A DNA stretch of 64,000 nucleotides from Chryseobacterium shigense (GCF_900156575.1 NZ_FTNY01000004.1:1-64000); one strand, 5' to 3'; shown: positions 17,750 through 26,232, numbered from the stretch's first letter. The notes: generated by a model from the sequence alone, not told the origin. Program-made: numbers and translations.

Positions 17750-17783
17750 AGGGTTTTGAAAGTTTTGGCGTGTGAAATTTCAT

Positions 17784-17791
17784 TAAATTTG
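17784..17791 (+). promoter_or_regulatory. -7 box for the 17821 gene
   Basis: TAAATTTG, 29 bases before the ATG at 17821, in the divergent gap shared with pafA. A TTTG at 17764 is a possible but closely spaced -33 box. Confidence 0.45.
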
Positions 17792-17820
17792 GCAACATCT
17801 TTAAACCAAGCCATACCGTA

Positions 17821-18600
17821 ATGATTTTAGGAGTATACTGGTATTTCAAATTTCCCGAAAACTTATATCGTTTTCAGTTTTTTAATTTTTTTAAAGGAAT
17901 TGGAGGTCATGCTGACAATCTTGCCGAGCTGGAAGCCAGGGTTTTGGTAGAACAGCCTGAGAATCTGTTGAAAAAACTGGAGGAATTGCATCTCCATTTT
18001 AAAAGAATTTATTTAGATGTCAAGATTAATGGAAATCAGTTATTAATCTCAACCGGGGACTATACCCTTTTTGATGAACATTTCCAATTCGTTTCGGAAA
18101 TAGAAAAATTGCTGATGGTCTCCCACGCTCATCTGATTGAAACGCCTTTTGAAGTAAAATCAAGCAGGAATTTCAGACCGGAAAACAGACCGTATGAAAC
18201 CATAGAACACCGGTTTATTCAGATCATTGGATCAGATTTCAAAAAAGACGATGCCGAAAACCTTTCCGTAAGAATTGATTGTAATCTTCCTCTTTCCTGT
18301 AAGAAAAGCTTCATTAATGGTATTACTGCCATCTGTAACGAAGAAAATATACACGTCTTTTACTATTATGAAAAGGATTTTAAAAACCAGTGCAATCTGA
18401 TGCTGATTTTCTCTAACGGAAGGCAAATGGAAGATGCGGTTCAGAATGTCGATATTCATTCGTTTGGAAATAAGATCCTTCAAATGGCTCAGAAATATCA
18501 GATTCATTTCGGGCATTTCGGAGGCATGGATGACTATCCTTTACATGGACCATTGGTAGAATTGATAAAAGATGAAGAATATATTTTAATTCAAAAATAA
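17821..18600 (+). CDS. hypothetical protein, 259 aa
   Basis: I do not recognise this protein. It has no signal peptide or membrane segment, so it is probably cytoplasmic. The N-terminal part (MILGVYWYFKFPENLYRFQFFNFF) is aromatic-rich. The centre has strand-helix alternation, and the C-terminus has a His/Gly patch HFGHFGGMDDYPLHGP (about 233-248). The start is supported by the promoter box at 17784. It is followed by a VOC protein after 7 bases, so the two are probably one operon. Confidence 0.65.
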   Translation: MILGVYWYFKFPENLYRFQFFNFFKGIGGHADNLAELEARVLVEQPENLLKKLEELHLHFKRIYLDVKINGNQLLISTGDYTLFDEHFQFVSEIEKLLMVSHAHLIETPFEVKSSRNFRPENRPYETIEHRFIQIIGSDFKKDDAENLSVRIDCNLPLSCKKSFINGITAICNEENIHVFYYYEKDFKNQCNLMLIFSNGRQMEDAVQNVDIHSFGNKILQMAQKYQIHFGHFGGMDDYPLHGPLVELIKDEEYILIQK

Positions 18601-18607
18601 AGCTGCT

Positions 18608-19000
18608 ATGATTAAATTCAAATACGTTATTTTATATGTGGAAGATGTTGAAAAGTCGATGAACTTTTACCAAAATACATTTGATACCCCAATAAAATTC
18701 ATCACCCCTGAAAAAGATTATGGAGAATTGATTACCGGAGAAACCAGTCTTTCTTTCGCTTCCGTCAGTCTTGCCAGCTCTAATATAAAGAAGGGATTTT
18801 TATCTTCTCAGTCTCAGGAAAAACCTTTCGGTATAGAATTAGGATTTACAACGGATGATGTTGAAAAACTTTTGGAAAAAGCAGTTAAAAACGGCGCAAC
18901 CCTATATGAAGATATGGCTGTAAAACCTTGGGGGCAAAAGGTGGCCTATATCAAAGATCTTGACAATTATTTGGTTGAGATCTGCACAGAAATTCAATAA
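18608..19000 (+). CDS. VOC family (glyoxalase-like) protein
   Basis: 130 residues, a single vicinal-oxygen-chelate domain made of two beta-alpha-beta-beta-beta units. The first unit begins KYVILYVEDVEKSMNFYQNTF. The second holds TTDDVEKLLEKAVKNGATLYE and WGQKVAYIKDLDNYLVEICTE, where the late Glu is a usual metal ligand. VOC proteins include lyases, dioxygenases and resistance proteins; the specific activity cannot be read. Confidence 0.82.
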   Translation: MIKFKYVILYVEDVEKSMNFYQNTFDTPIKFITPEKDYGELITGETSLSFASVSLASSNIKKGFLSSQSQEKPFGIELGFTTDDVEKLLEKAVKNGATLYEDMAVKPWGQKVAYIKDLDNYLVEICTEIQ

Positions 19001-19024
19001 AAACCAATCATATTCTTCATTTTC

Positions 19025-19558
19025 ATGGAAATAAAAAAATTAGAAAAACTGACTGAAAATCCTATTCTGAACTGGGGATTGAACGGCTATACAACTGACA
19101 CCATACTTTCAATCTCTTTTGTTGAATACTCCGGTTCTTTTGAATTTATATTAAGAGAAAAATCCCTGAGTTACAATAAGGTTTGGGAAATCACTTCCGA
19201 CGATATGGATGATCTTAATGGGATGATTCAAAAAGGACATTCTTTTGGAGTTTTTGAGGATGAAGAGCTCATGGGCTGGATTATTGGCGAACATAGAATC
19301 TGGAATAATAGTTTTTATATTGAAAATATCCTGATCAGTGAAAAATTAAGAAGAAACGGAGCCGGAGCGCTGCTGATCAAAAATGTGGTGCGTGAAGCCA
19401 GAAATTTAAACTGCCGGATTATAGAGCTGGAAACACAGAATACAAATTATCCTGCCCTACAGTTTTACAGAAGGATGGGCTTCAGCATTACGGGACTTAA
19501 TACAAGGATGTATGAAAATCCTGAGGAAACGGCTGTTTTTATGACCTTGGATTTGTAA
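19025..19558 (+). CDS. GNAT N-acetyltransferase
   Basis: 177 residues. The acetyl-CoA site is at about 110-120 (SEKLRRNGAGALLIKN, R-R-N-G-A/G form) after the strand FYIENILI. The end YPALQFYRRMGF is typical of GNAT. The N-terminal 50 residues may hold the acceptor site. It lies 24 bases after the VOC gene. Confidence 0.85.
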   Translation: MEIKKLEKLTENPILNWGLNGYTTDTILSISFVEYSGSFEFILREKSLSYNKVWEITSDDMDDLNGMIQKGHSFGVFEDEELMGWIIGEHRIWNNSFYIENILISEKLRRNGAGALLIKNVVREARNLNCRIIELETQNTNYPALQFYRRMGFSITGLNTRMYENPEETAVFMTLDL

Positions 19559-19628
19559 AAAAACAAGCATCGCATCAATCTTAAGCTGAATGATCGACAA
19601 AAACTATAAAACCTATTGAAATTTTTAT

Positions 19629-19660
19629 TTTGTACTGAATGGTACAATTATATACCTTTG
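19629..19660 (+). promoter_or_regulatory. tetR promoter overlapping operator 1
   Basis: -33 TTTG (19629-19632) and -7 TACCTTTG (19653-19660), 20 bases apart, 20 bases before the tetR ATG. The -33 box lies inside the operator palindrome, so the regulator would block its own promoter. Confidence 0.65.
19630..19647. promoter_or_regulatory. TetR operator 1
   Basis: 18-base palindrome TTGTACTGAATGGTACAA, arms TTGTAC/GTACAA with a 6-base spacer. The same palindrome recurs at 20281-20298 in front of the SDR gene. Confidence 0.75.
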
Positions 19661-19679
19661 TCTCAGAAAATGAATCCCG

Positions 19680-20264
19680 ATGGCAGGAAGACCTAAAATA
19701 TTTAACGAACAGGAAGCTGTAGCAAAAGCTACTGAAGTTTTCAGGGACAAAGGTTATGATACAGCCTCTGCTGAAGAGTTGCTGGGAGCAATGGGAATTG
19801 GAAAAGGCAGCTTTTATCTTGCTTTCAAAGGTGGGAAACAGGAGCTTTATGTGCGCTCTATCACTCAGTTTTCAGAGTACTTTTATCAAAAGCTTTCGCA
19901 AAGCCTTGCTGCATCTGAGAACAAGATCCAGTTGATCAAAGATCTTTTTATCAGTCTGGCGTATGCTTCGGATTGTGATAAAGAGCGTGGCTGCTATTTG
20001 GGTAATGCTCTGGTACAGCTTTCTGAAAAAGATCAGGAAATAAAAAATATTACAGCGCAATTACTGAAAAAACTTCAGTCTCTTTTTGCCGAGACCATCA
20101 GAAGTGCCAGGGAAAAGGGTCAGACAAACAGCAAGGAAGATCCGGAGATCATCGGATGGCACCTCAGCAATTTATGGAACGGAATTCATGTTACCAGAAG
20201 AATGGAAACCTCACCGGAAATCCTGAAAAGCATCATTGAAATGAATCTTAAAATACTGGACTAA
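19680..20264 (+). CDS. TetR/AcrR family transcriptional regulator
   Basis: 194 residues. The N-terminal helix-turn-helix (about 7-52) has AVAKATEVFRDKGYDTASAEELLGAMGIGKGSFYLAFKGGKQELY, a TetR signature. The C-terminal part resembles a TetR ligand domain with the Cys-rich DCDKERGCYLGNA segment. The cognate sites are almost certainly the two TTGTAC-N6-GTACAA palindromes, one before itself and one before the downstream SDR gene. Probably an autorepressor that also controls the SDR; the inducing ligand is unknown. Confidence 0.9.
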   Translation: MAGRPKIFNEQEAVAKATEVFRDKGYDTASAEELLGAMGIGKGSFYLAFKGGKQELYVRSITQFSEYFYQKLSQSLAASENKIQLIKDLFISLAYASDCDKERGCYLGNALVQLSEKDQEIKNITAQLLKKLQSLFAETIRSAREKGQTNSKEDPEIIGWHLSNLWNGIHVTRRMETSPEILKSIIEMNLKILD

Positions 20265-20280
20265 AATTTTTTATTCAATT

Positions 20281-20298
20281 TTGTACTAAATGGTACAA
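20281..20298. promoter_or_regulatory. TetR operator 2
   Basis: TTGTACTAAATGGTACAA, one base different from operator 1, within the spacer. It lies 37 bases before the SDR start and overlaps a likely -33 TTTG (20280-20283). Confidence 0.75.
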
Positions 20299-20334
20299 TT
20301 TAAAAATACTTATTAATTTAATACAAAAAATGTC

Positions 20335-21072
20335 ATGAACATTACCAACAACATTATTCTTATCACGGGCGGAGGCTCAGGAATCGGATTAGAAATAGCG
20401 AAAGTACTTCATACCTCTAACCAAGTTATCATTGCAGGAAGAAATAAAGCTAAACTTGATGCAGCAGCAGCGGGTCTTGAAAATGTCTCTACCATCCAGG
20501 CAGATATTACTGATGAAAAAGATGTAGAGCGACTGGTTGAAGAAATCAAAGTCAATTTCGGGGGTCTGAATATCCTGATCAACAATGCAGGACACGCTTA
20601 CGTTTACACTCTTTCTGATACATCAGACACATACCGGAAGGCAGCAGCAGAATTTGAAACCAATTATTTTGCTCCGATACGTCTGACTGAAAAACTTCTG
20701 CCTTTATTAAAGCAACAGGAAAACGCAGCCGTTGTTAACGTCTCTTCCATCGTCGCACTGGCCCCGGGATCACATCTTCCTACCTATTCTGATTCCAAAG
20801 CGGCTCTCCATTCCTACACCAAACTCCTAAGGTATGAACTGGCCAAAGACACTCCGGTCAAAGTTTTTGAGTTGATGCCGCCTCTTGTCAACACTGATTT
20901 TTCAGTTGAAATCGGAGGTAGGGAAAATGGTATTCCTGCTTCGGAAGTGGCAGAAAGCTTTGTGAAAGGGCTTCTTGAAGATACTTTTGAGATTCGCGTA
21001 GGCCATACGGAAGCTTTATACAGCAGTTTCTTTGCTGGTTCTGAAGGAGCCTTTGGGGTGATGAACCCATAG
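20335..21072 (+). CDS. short-chain dehydrogenase/reductase
   Basis: 245 residues, classical SDR. The nucleotide-binding TGGGSGIG is at 11-18 and NNAG at about 82-85. The catalytic Ser is in VNVSSIVAL and the Tyr/Lys pair in YSDSKAAL. The C-terminal part has PPLVNTDFS, as in DltE-like SDRs. It is a cytoplasmic NAD(P)-dependent oxidoreductase of unknown substrate. The operator at 20281 makes it a likely target of the adjacent TetR repressor. Confidence 0.88.
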   Translation: MNITNNIILITGGGSGIGLEIAKVLHTSNQVIIAGRNKAKLDAAAAGLENVSTIQADITDEKDVERLVEEIKVNFGGLNILINNAGHAYVYTLSDTSDTYRKAAAEFETNYFAPIRLTEKLLPLLKQQENAAVVNVSSIVALAPGSHLPTYSDSKAALHSYTKLLRYELAKDTPVKVFELMPPLVNTDFSVEIGGRENGIPASEVAESFVKGLLEDTFEIRVGHTEALYSSFFAGSEGAFGVMNP

Positions 21073-21096
21073 TCTGTTCCATCCATCCAATCATAT

Positions 21097-21127
21097 ACTG
21101 CGGGCAAGATCATTCTTTTCCCGCAGT
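21097..21127 (+). terminator. hairpin after SDR gene
   Basis: Arms ACTGCGGG/CCCGCAGT with a 15-base loop, 25 bases after the SDR stop. The T-run is weak, so termination is likely but not certain. Confidence 0.5.
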
Positions 21128-21282
21128 TTCATTGTGATGCCTATCTAAAAAGTTTTTTTCGCAATTTCACAGCGCTTCCATTACTAAATCTTTAAATTTT
21201 CAATAATATTTCTTAAATCACCAATACGTGTAATAAAAAAATTCATATATTAGTTATCAATAAATTAAAAATATCAACTGCT

Positions 21283-21516
21283 ATGAAAAATTTAAAGAAA
21301 TTAAGCAGAAAGCAGCTGGAATTGATCAGCGGAGGTGATATTGCTTATGCTATTTGTGATGCTGATGGTCATTGCCCCCCGACCATAGGAGCCTATTATT
21401 GCAGCGGAGGAATCTGCTACAGGGAAACCGGAGGTGGTAATCCAGGAGGAGGCTGTAATGAGCCAAAGCATTTGTGTCAACCGTGGGAAACGGGATGCGG
21501 ATGTGTTTACTTTTAA
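21283..21516 (+). CDS. double-glycine leader, Cys-rich peptide
   Basis: 77 residues. The leader MKNLKKLSRKQLELISGG (1-18) is the double-glycine type found on Chryseobacterium bacteriocin-like peptides, processed by C39-peptidase exporters. The core of 59 residues has eight cysteines, many glycines, and a GGGNPGGGC stretch, suggesting a disulfide-rich secreted peptide. No exporter or modification gene is visible nearby, so export must use an unlinked transporter. Activity not known. Confidence 0.75.
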   Translation: MKNLKKLSRKQLELISGGDIAYAICDADGHCPPTIGAYYCSGGICYRETGGGNPGGGCNEPKHLCQPWETGCGCVYF

Positions 21517-21543
21517 AAGAAATATTGTTAGATAAAGAAGGGG

Positions 21544-21567
21544 GCGGTTTTTACTGCTCTTTTTTTG
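21544..21567 (+). terminator. terminator after the Cys-rich peptide
   Basis: Short stem GCGGT/ACTGC with a T-run at 21560-21567, 28 bases after the peptide stop. The stem has one G-T pair. Confidence 0.5.
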
Positions 21568-21653
21568 TTCCTTTCAATGATGACCACCCATCCTTTACTG
21601 GGGTGTTATGCAATAAAATATTATATTGCAGAAAAATCAACAATCTCTAATTG

Positions 21654-22232
21654 ATGAGCAATCCCATAAGAAAGATAATTGAAGAGTATAAGGATCATGC
21701 GGATGAAACTCTTTTAAAGAATTTTAAGTTTCTTCATAATGGAAAAACAGGTTATAATGATTCGTTTGATGTGAACTACTGGCAAAGAAAGGAACTCATA
21801 TTCGAACTGTACCATGATTATGGTCCCGAACATAAACCTCTTATTCAATGGCTGCTCAAAGAAGAGCAGAAAGGATTTGAGATTGATCTTCCCCTCTACA
21901 CTTTAGATGTCTGCGCTTTTATGCTATACAAATATATGAGTAACGAAGATGTCTATGCTCTTTATCATACAAAATTCGGGGCCGGCACCGATGCGCAGGT
22001 GTATGTAGATATTGAACTTATATTCGGATATGATAAAGAGCACATGAAGCAATACCTTACTTCAGATACACAAAACATAGAACTGAATAAGAAAATCCTC
22101 GCTACCATTGAATATTATGAATCTGATCCGGATGTGATCTTCAGAAACAGGGAAGCGTATATTGATCATTTTGAAAACAAGAAAATAAAGGGAATCAAAG
22201 GTGATCTGGAAGATTTTGAAGAAGGTCTCTGA
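21654..22232 (+). CDS. hypothetical cytoplasmic protein
   Basis: 192 residues from the ATG at 21654; a TTG one codon earlier is an unlikely start. No signal peptide or membrane segment. It is helix-rich and acidic, with WLLKEEQKGFEIDLPLYTLDVCAFMLYKYM, which looks like a HEAT/TPR-like or immunity-type helical fold. I do not recognise the family. It lies after the Cys-rich peptide with a terminator between, so an immunity role would be a guess. Confidence 0.6.
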   Translation: MSNPIRKIIEEYKDHADETLLKNFKFLHNGKTGYNDSFDVNYWQRKELIFELYHDYGPEHKPLIQWLLKEEQKGFEIDLPLYTLDVCAFMLYKYMSNEDVYALYHTKFGAGTDAQVYVDIELIFGYDKEHMKQYLTSDTQNIELNKKILATIEYYESDPDVIFRNREAYIDHFENKKIKGIKGDLEDFEEGL

Positions 22233-22277
22233 AATAGGAAAAATACAACATATAAACGCTATCTAATCTACTAACCC

Positions 22278-22874
22278 ATGAAATATCTAGAAAAAATACA
22301 GAGTTTACTTCCATTAGGTTATATGTATCTAATCGTTTTAGGACTTTTAAAAGAAACTATTTTTTTTTATCCTCTGGGAATCAATATTCTCAATTACTCC
22401 TCCATTACCGATATTCTGATCAGTCCTATTTCAGATATGACCTCCAATCCCATCCTGATTCTTGTTGTGCTTTCCGTAGTGCTTCTTTTCTTTTTATTTC
22501 AAATTTTACTTGTTAAATACAGTCATAAAAACTGGATTCAGAAAATCTTAAAAAGCTATCGAATGGACACCAATCTCGACAAGCGTGAGCTGAGAAAAGC
22601 CATGATTCCTGCATTTGTTATGCTCGCTGGTTTTGAACTTCTTGCCCTATTCATAGGACTGGGACTCGGGCAGGGAGAGAAAATAAAAAAGAGACTGGAC
22701 AGCCAGACTTTACAACATAATTATATCCTTACTACCGGCTCCGGAGAAAGGGTTCCTGTGTATCTTATAGATATTAACAGCATCTATTATTTCTATGTCA
22801 AAAAGGATGAAAAACAAGTCAGAATAGCTCCTGTGGGAGGTATCGGAAACATTGAAGTAATTAACAATAAATAA
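22278..22874 (+). CDS. hypothetical membrane protein
   Basis: 198 residues with three likely membrane segments (about 11-35, 60-80 and 110-130). A cytoplasmic basic stretch KSYRMDTNLDKRELRKA lies between the second and third, and a beta-rich C-terminal domain follows. Family not recognised. It ends one base before the next small membrane gene, which indicates coupling. Confidence 0.6.
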   Translation: MKYLEKIQSLLPLGYMYLIVLGLLKETIFFYPLGINILNYSSITDILISPISDMTSNPILILVVLSVVLLFFLFQILLVKYSHKNWIQKILKSYRMDTNLDKRELRKAMIPAFVMLAGFELLALFIGLGLGQGEKIKKRLDSQTLQHNYILTTGSGERVPVYLIDINSIYYFYVKKDEKQVRIAPVGGIGNIEVINNK

Positions 22875-22875
22875 T

Positions 22876-23124
22876 ATGAAAAACAAACTAATAACCGAAT
22901 GTACCGATGAAGAGCTTTTGAACAATGAAAAAAAACTCAAAATAATGACCATCTTGCTGGGAGTATTTATGGTATTGCTATTTTTTGCAACGATGGTCCT
23001 GACGATCAAGAAAGGTTTCACTCCCATTGTGATTGTTCCGATCTGTCTTCTACCTTTATTCATCATTGGTATGATGAACTGGAAGCGAGTAAACAAAGAA
23101 AAAGAAAGGAGAAATTTACAATAG
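22876..23124 (+). CDS. small two-TM membrane protein
   Basis: 82 residues. The start MKNKLITECTDEELLNNEKKLK is polar, followed by membrane segments at about 23-43 and 49-67, then a basic tail. Unknown function. Immediately follows the 22278 membrane protein; the two probably work or assemble together. Confidence 0.6.
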   Translation: MKNKLITECTDEELLNNEKKLKIMTILLGVFMVLLFFATMVLTIKKGFTPIVIVPICLLPLFIIGMMNWKRVNKEKERRNLQ

Positions 23125-23156
23125 ACTCAATCCTCTAAAAAAGTAAAGTATACTTG

Positions 23157-23184
23157 AGCCTTATATTCGTATAAGGCTTTTTAT
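23157..23184 (+). terminator. terminator after small membrane gene
   Basis: Stem AGCCTTATA/TATAAGGCT, 4-base loop and a T-run, 32 bases after the stop codon. Confidence 0.8.
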
Positions 23185-23232
23185 TTGCCTGATTTCCGCA
23201 AATCCAATGAATTAAGTTTTAAACATTAATAA

Positions 23233-23367
23233 ACAATTTGGGTTAAATTTGGAAGAGACTGCGGATATGTGGACAGCCACCATGGAGCATTCACTGGTTC
23301 TATAACCAGCGGCATCAATGCAACATGGAACTCCTTAGGAAATAATGTAGTTGTATTCATCAACTAA
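23233..23367 (+). pseudogene. gene fragment (C-terminal remnant)
   Basis: 44 open codons, without a start, running from after a TAA to TAA at 23365. The translated end (DCGYVDSHHGAFTGSITSG..., WNSLGNNVVVFIN) looks like a natural protein C-terminus, and a strong terminator follows 30 bases later. I read it as the tail of a lost gene. The parent family is not recognised. Confidence 0.4.
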
Positions 23368-23396
23368 TACGCCCTACAACACATACAATACCACGA

Positions 23397-23424
23397 CAGA
23401 CTCAACTATTGAGTCTGTTTTTTT
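23397..23424 (+). terminator. terminator after gene fragment
   Basis: 9-base perfect stem CAGACTCAA/TTGAGTCTG, 3-base loop, seven Ts. It has no intact gene in front of it, which supports the view that 23233-23367 is a relic. Confidence 0.85.
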
Positions 23425-23467
23425 ATAATATAAGTAATAAATATTGTCTCTCAAATGTTATTACTAT

Positions 23468-24391
23468 ATGAAAACCATACACTTACTTCTATTCATCTTC
23501 CTTTCTTGGACGTTTGCTTCAGCTCAGAAAAGCAGTTATAAAGGTATTTTTGAAACTTCCGATCACGTTAAAATCAACTATAAGGTCTCCGGAAAAGGAG
23601 AAGCCTGCATCTATGTTCCGGGAGGTCCTGGACAGGGATACCCGTCATTTGAACTCATGGGCGGAAGCCATCTTGAAAAAAATATGAAAATGGTCTATAT
23701 GGATCAGCGGGGATCCGGTGAATCAGGAACATCAGAGCATTATCATCTGGAAGCTATGGTAAAGGATATTGAAGAACTGAGACAGCATCTGAAACTGGAC
23801 AGAGTTTTTCTGCTTGCCCATTCTTTCGGAGGAATTATTGCGGTCAATTATGCTAAAAAATACCCTCAGCATATAAAAGGATTGATTTTGGCTAATGTCA
23901 CCCTCCATTTTCTCAATAATGAATCTGTCAAAGAACAGATTGAATACGGAAACCGCCTTCTTGTAAAGGAAAATAAAACTGTTCCTGAAGATAGTCTTTC
24001 CGGAGAAATTTCAAAAATAAGCGCTGCATTAAGAAAGAAAAGAATAGGCTATAAATTTCTTACGGAGGATATTGAAACCATCAAAAAAATGGAAAAAATA
24101 GATTCCCTCCATCCAAGAATTATAGATTTTGGAATGGCCGTGATCTCAAAACCTAAGGAATATCCGGAATATTATACTGACTATGCACCGGTTACAAAAG
24201 ACATTCGTGTTCCTGTATTAATTATCACCGGAAAAAAGGATAAAGCGGTAGGAACCAGACACTATCAAACGTTTCAGTTTCCCCACCAGAAAGTCGTTTC
24301 TATCGATGGCGGACATCTTTTGTATTATGAGAAAAACAGGAAATTCATTCATTCTGTTTGGAATTTCGTCTTCAGACATCATTCAACTTAA
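23468..24391 (+). CDS. secreted alpha/beta hydrolase (S33 peptidase-like)
   Basis: 307 residues from the ATG at 23468; a TTG at 23444 is a less likely start because the signal peptide begins at 23468 (about 1-20, ending SAQ). The fold is alpha/beta hydrolase: oxyanion segment [19 protein letters not shown], and nucleophile Ser in [11 protein letters not shown] (GxSxGG type). The Asp is in [13 protein letters not shown] and the His in [11 protein letters not shown]. The PGGPG start is characteristic of prolyl iminopeptidase-like S33 enzymes. Probably periplasmic; natural substrate unknown. Confidence 0.85.
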   Translation: MKTIHLLLFIFLSWTFASAQKSSYKGIFETSDHVKINYKVSGKGEACIYVPGGPGQGYPSFELMGGSHLEKNMKMVYMDQRGSGESGTSEHYHLEAMVKDIEELRQHLKLDRVFLLAHSFGGIIAVNYAKKYPQHIKGLILANVTLHFLNNESVKEQIEYGNRLLVKENKTVPEDSLSGEISKISAALRKKRIGYKFLTEDIETIKKMEKIDSLHPRIIDFGMAVISKPKEYPEYYTDYAPVTKDIRVPVLIITGKKDKAVGTRHYQTFQFPHQKVVSIDGGHLLYYEKNRKFIHSVWNFVFRHHST

Positions 24392-24426
24392 GTACTTTCG
24401 TTAAATTTGCCTCTTTAATAATTTCA

Positions 24427-24963
24427 ATGAGTACCAATAAAAATACCCTGGCAAAGATGTCAACCCAGGAACTTGAACAATATGTAAAACCGGAGAGCCG
24501 CTTTGTTCCTGAAGCCATTCAATATGCGTATGAAATACTTCAGTCAAGAGGAAAAATGTTCAGCCCGGAGGAAGAAGCCAGAATCAATTCCATGGTTTCA
24601 AAAATGCAAAAGGAAAAGGAGGTCATCATACATCCCCATCATACCAAAGCTGCCAATATCATGTATCTTTCCGGTGTACTGAGCATTGCGACTATGATCT
24701 GGACTTATGAAGATTTTAAAACTACGCTGTCCCTATTGATTGGCGTTGCTATTTTAGCTTTTATTTTTGGAATGGGTTATCTTGCCGGAAAAGGAACCGA
24801 ATGGGTAAAACTCGTTCTGCTGATCACTTTCCTGCTGGGATTGCTTGGACTTCCTTCTATTTACTTAAGTTTGTTTACTAATCCTGTAGTAGGAATATTA
24901 AGTAGTATACAAACCATTCTTCAGGTCTGGGTTCTTGTTTTACTGTTTAAAGTAAAGAAGTAA
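24427..24963 (+). CDS. hypothetical membrane protein
   Basis: 178 residues from ATG 24427. Upstream in-frame codons run into the end of the hydrolase gene and are not favoured. A polar N-terminal part (1-75, with EEEARINSMVSKMQKEKE) is followed by four membrane segments (about 78-95, 100-120, 127-145 and 152-174). I do not recognise a family. It ends about 110 bases before a very strong GC hairpin terminator. Confidence 0.6.
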   Translation: MSTNKNTLAKMSTQELEQYVKPESRFVPEAIQYAYEILQSRGKMFSPEEEARINSMVSKMQKEKEVIIHPHHTKAANIMYLSGVLSIATMIWTYEDFKTTLSLLIGVAILAFIFGMGYLAGKGTEWVKLVLLITFLLGLLGLPSIYLSLFTNPVVGILSSIQTILQVWVLVLLFKVKK

Positions 24964-25075
24964 GAAATTTACAGTCAATACAAAACAATTCAAAACACCA
25001 GTGCGTGTCTTAATTTTTTTTATACTGTGAAATTTTTATCATCCTAAAATCATATCTTTTCTAGATTATTTATGG

Positions 25076-25126
25076 ATTAATTGTTTCGGCGCGGCCTTTG
25101 GCCGCGCCGAAACAATTAATCTTTTT
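25076..25126 (+). terminator. GC-rich perfect hairpin terminator
   Basis: 21-base perfect arms (25076-25096 and 25100-25120) with a TTT loop and core GCGCGGCC-TTT-GGCCGCGC, followed by a T-run. Much more GC-rich than its surroundings. The core is the same as in the hairpin at 25172-25198. Confidence 0.85.
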
Positions 25127-25164
25127 ATAAAATCTTTGCAGCGACTAAGAATTTCTTATGTACA

Positions 25165-25198
25165 TAAAAAACTCAGCGCGGCCTTTGGCCGCGCTGAG
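25165..25198 (-). terminator. GC-rich hairpin terminator of mdh
   Basis: 12-base arms CTCAGCGCGGCC/GGCCGCGCTGAG, TTT loop, T-run on the minus strand, 23 bases after the mdh stop. It shares its core with the hairpin 50 bases away. Confidence 0.85.
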
Positions 25199-25221
25199 CT
25201 ATTATATAAAGCTTAAATCAA

Positions 25222-26148
25222 TTAAAACTTAAGATCTCCGTTTACCTCTCTTACAGCATTAGCTGCTTCAGCAAACTTTAACTGCTCTTCTGCAGTAAGC
25301 GTTACGTTAACAATTTTTTCTACTCCGTTAGCTCCGATAATAGCTGGAACACCTAAGCAGATATCATTTTGTCCGTATTCACCTTCAAGCATTAAAGAAC
25401 AAGGGATCATTTTTTTCTGGTCGCAGGCAATGGCCTGAACCATTACAGAAACCGCTGCACCTGGAGCATACCAAGCTGAAGTTCCTAATAATTTTGTTAA
25501 GGTAGCCCCTCCTACTTTAGTTTCTTCGATAACATATTTCTGCTGCTCATCATCTAAGAATTCAGTTACAGGAACACCGTTTCTTGTCGCTTTGCTCAAT
25601 AACGGAAGCATTCCGGTATCACTGTGTGCCGCGATGACCATACCGTCTACATCAGAAATCGGGCTTTCCAATGCTTCAGCCAATCTGTATTTGAATCTTG
25701 CAGAATCTAATGCACCCCCCATTCCGATGATTTTGTGCTTAGGAAGACCTGAAGTTTTGTGTACTAAATAAGCCATGGTATCCATTGGATTAGAAACTAC
25801 AATGATGATCACTTCCGGAGAATTTTTTACTAAGTTTTGAGTAACTTCTTTTACGATACCGGCATTGATACCGATAAGCTCTTCTCTCGTCATTCCAGGT
25901 TTTCTTGGAATACCTGAAGTAATAACCGCTACATGAGAACCTGCAGTTTTGCTGTAATCTCCTGTTGTTCCGGTAATTTTTGTATCGAATCCGTTAAGCG
26001 ATGCAGTCTGCATCAAATCCATTGCTTTACCTTCAGCAAATCCTTCTTTAATGTCTACTAAAACTACTTCTGAACAGAAGTTCTTCATTGCGATGTATTC
26101 TGCACAGCTTGCACCTACAGCGCCTGCACCTACTACAGTTACTTTCAT
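25222..26148 (-). CDS. mdh: malate dehydrogenase
   Basis: 308 residues, NAD-dependent malate dehydrogenase (LDH/MDH type, cytoplasmic, TCA cycle). The N-terminal dinucleotide fold has GAGAVGASCAEY. D32 in VVLVDIKEG indicates NAD preference. The substrate arginines are in GIPRKPGMTREEL and the catalytic His in VIAAHSDTGMLP. The length suits the MDH3 group. The start is preceded by a good promoter pair at 26202-26232. Confidence 0.93.
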   Translation of the reverse strand: MKVTVVGAGAVGASCAEYIAMKNFCSEVVLVDIKEGFAEGKAMDLMQTASLNGFDTKITGTTGDYSKTAGSHVAVITSGIPRKPGMTREELIGINAGIVKEVTQNLVKNSPEVIIIVVSNPMDTMAYLVHKTSGLPKHKIIGMGGALDSARFKYRLAEALESPISDVDGMVIAAHSDTGMLPLLSKATRNGVPVTEFLDDEQQKYVIEETKVGGATLTKLLGTSAWYAPGAAVSVMVQAIACDQKKMIPCSLMLEGEYGQNDICLGVPAIIGANGVEKIVNVTLTAEEQLKFAEAANAVREVNGDLKF

Positions 26149-26201
26149 ATTGTATACTTTTTTTAAATTATTTTTTAGTTTAGTCTAAAAATTGAAACGC
26201 C

Positions 26202-26232
26202 CAAATTTAACAATTCCTGAAAATGTGGGCAA
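26202..26232 (-). promoter_or_regulatory. mdh promoter
   Basis: -7 TAAATTTG (26202-26209) and -33 TTG (26230-26232) on the minus strand, 20 bases apart. Leader about 50 bases. Confidence 0.55.
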
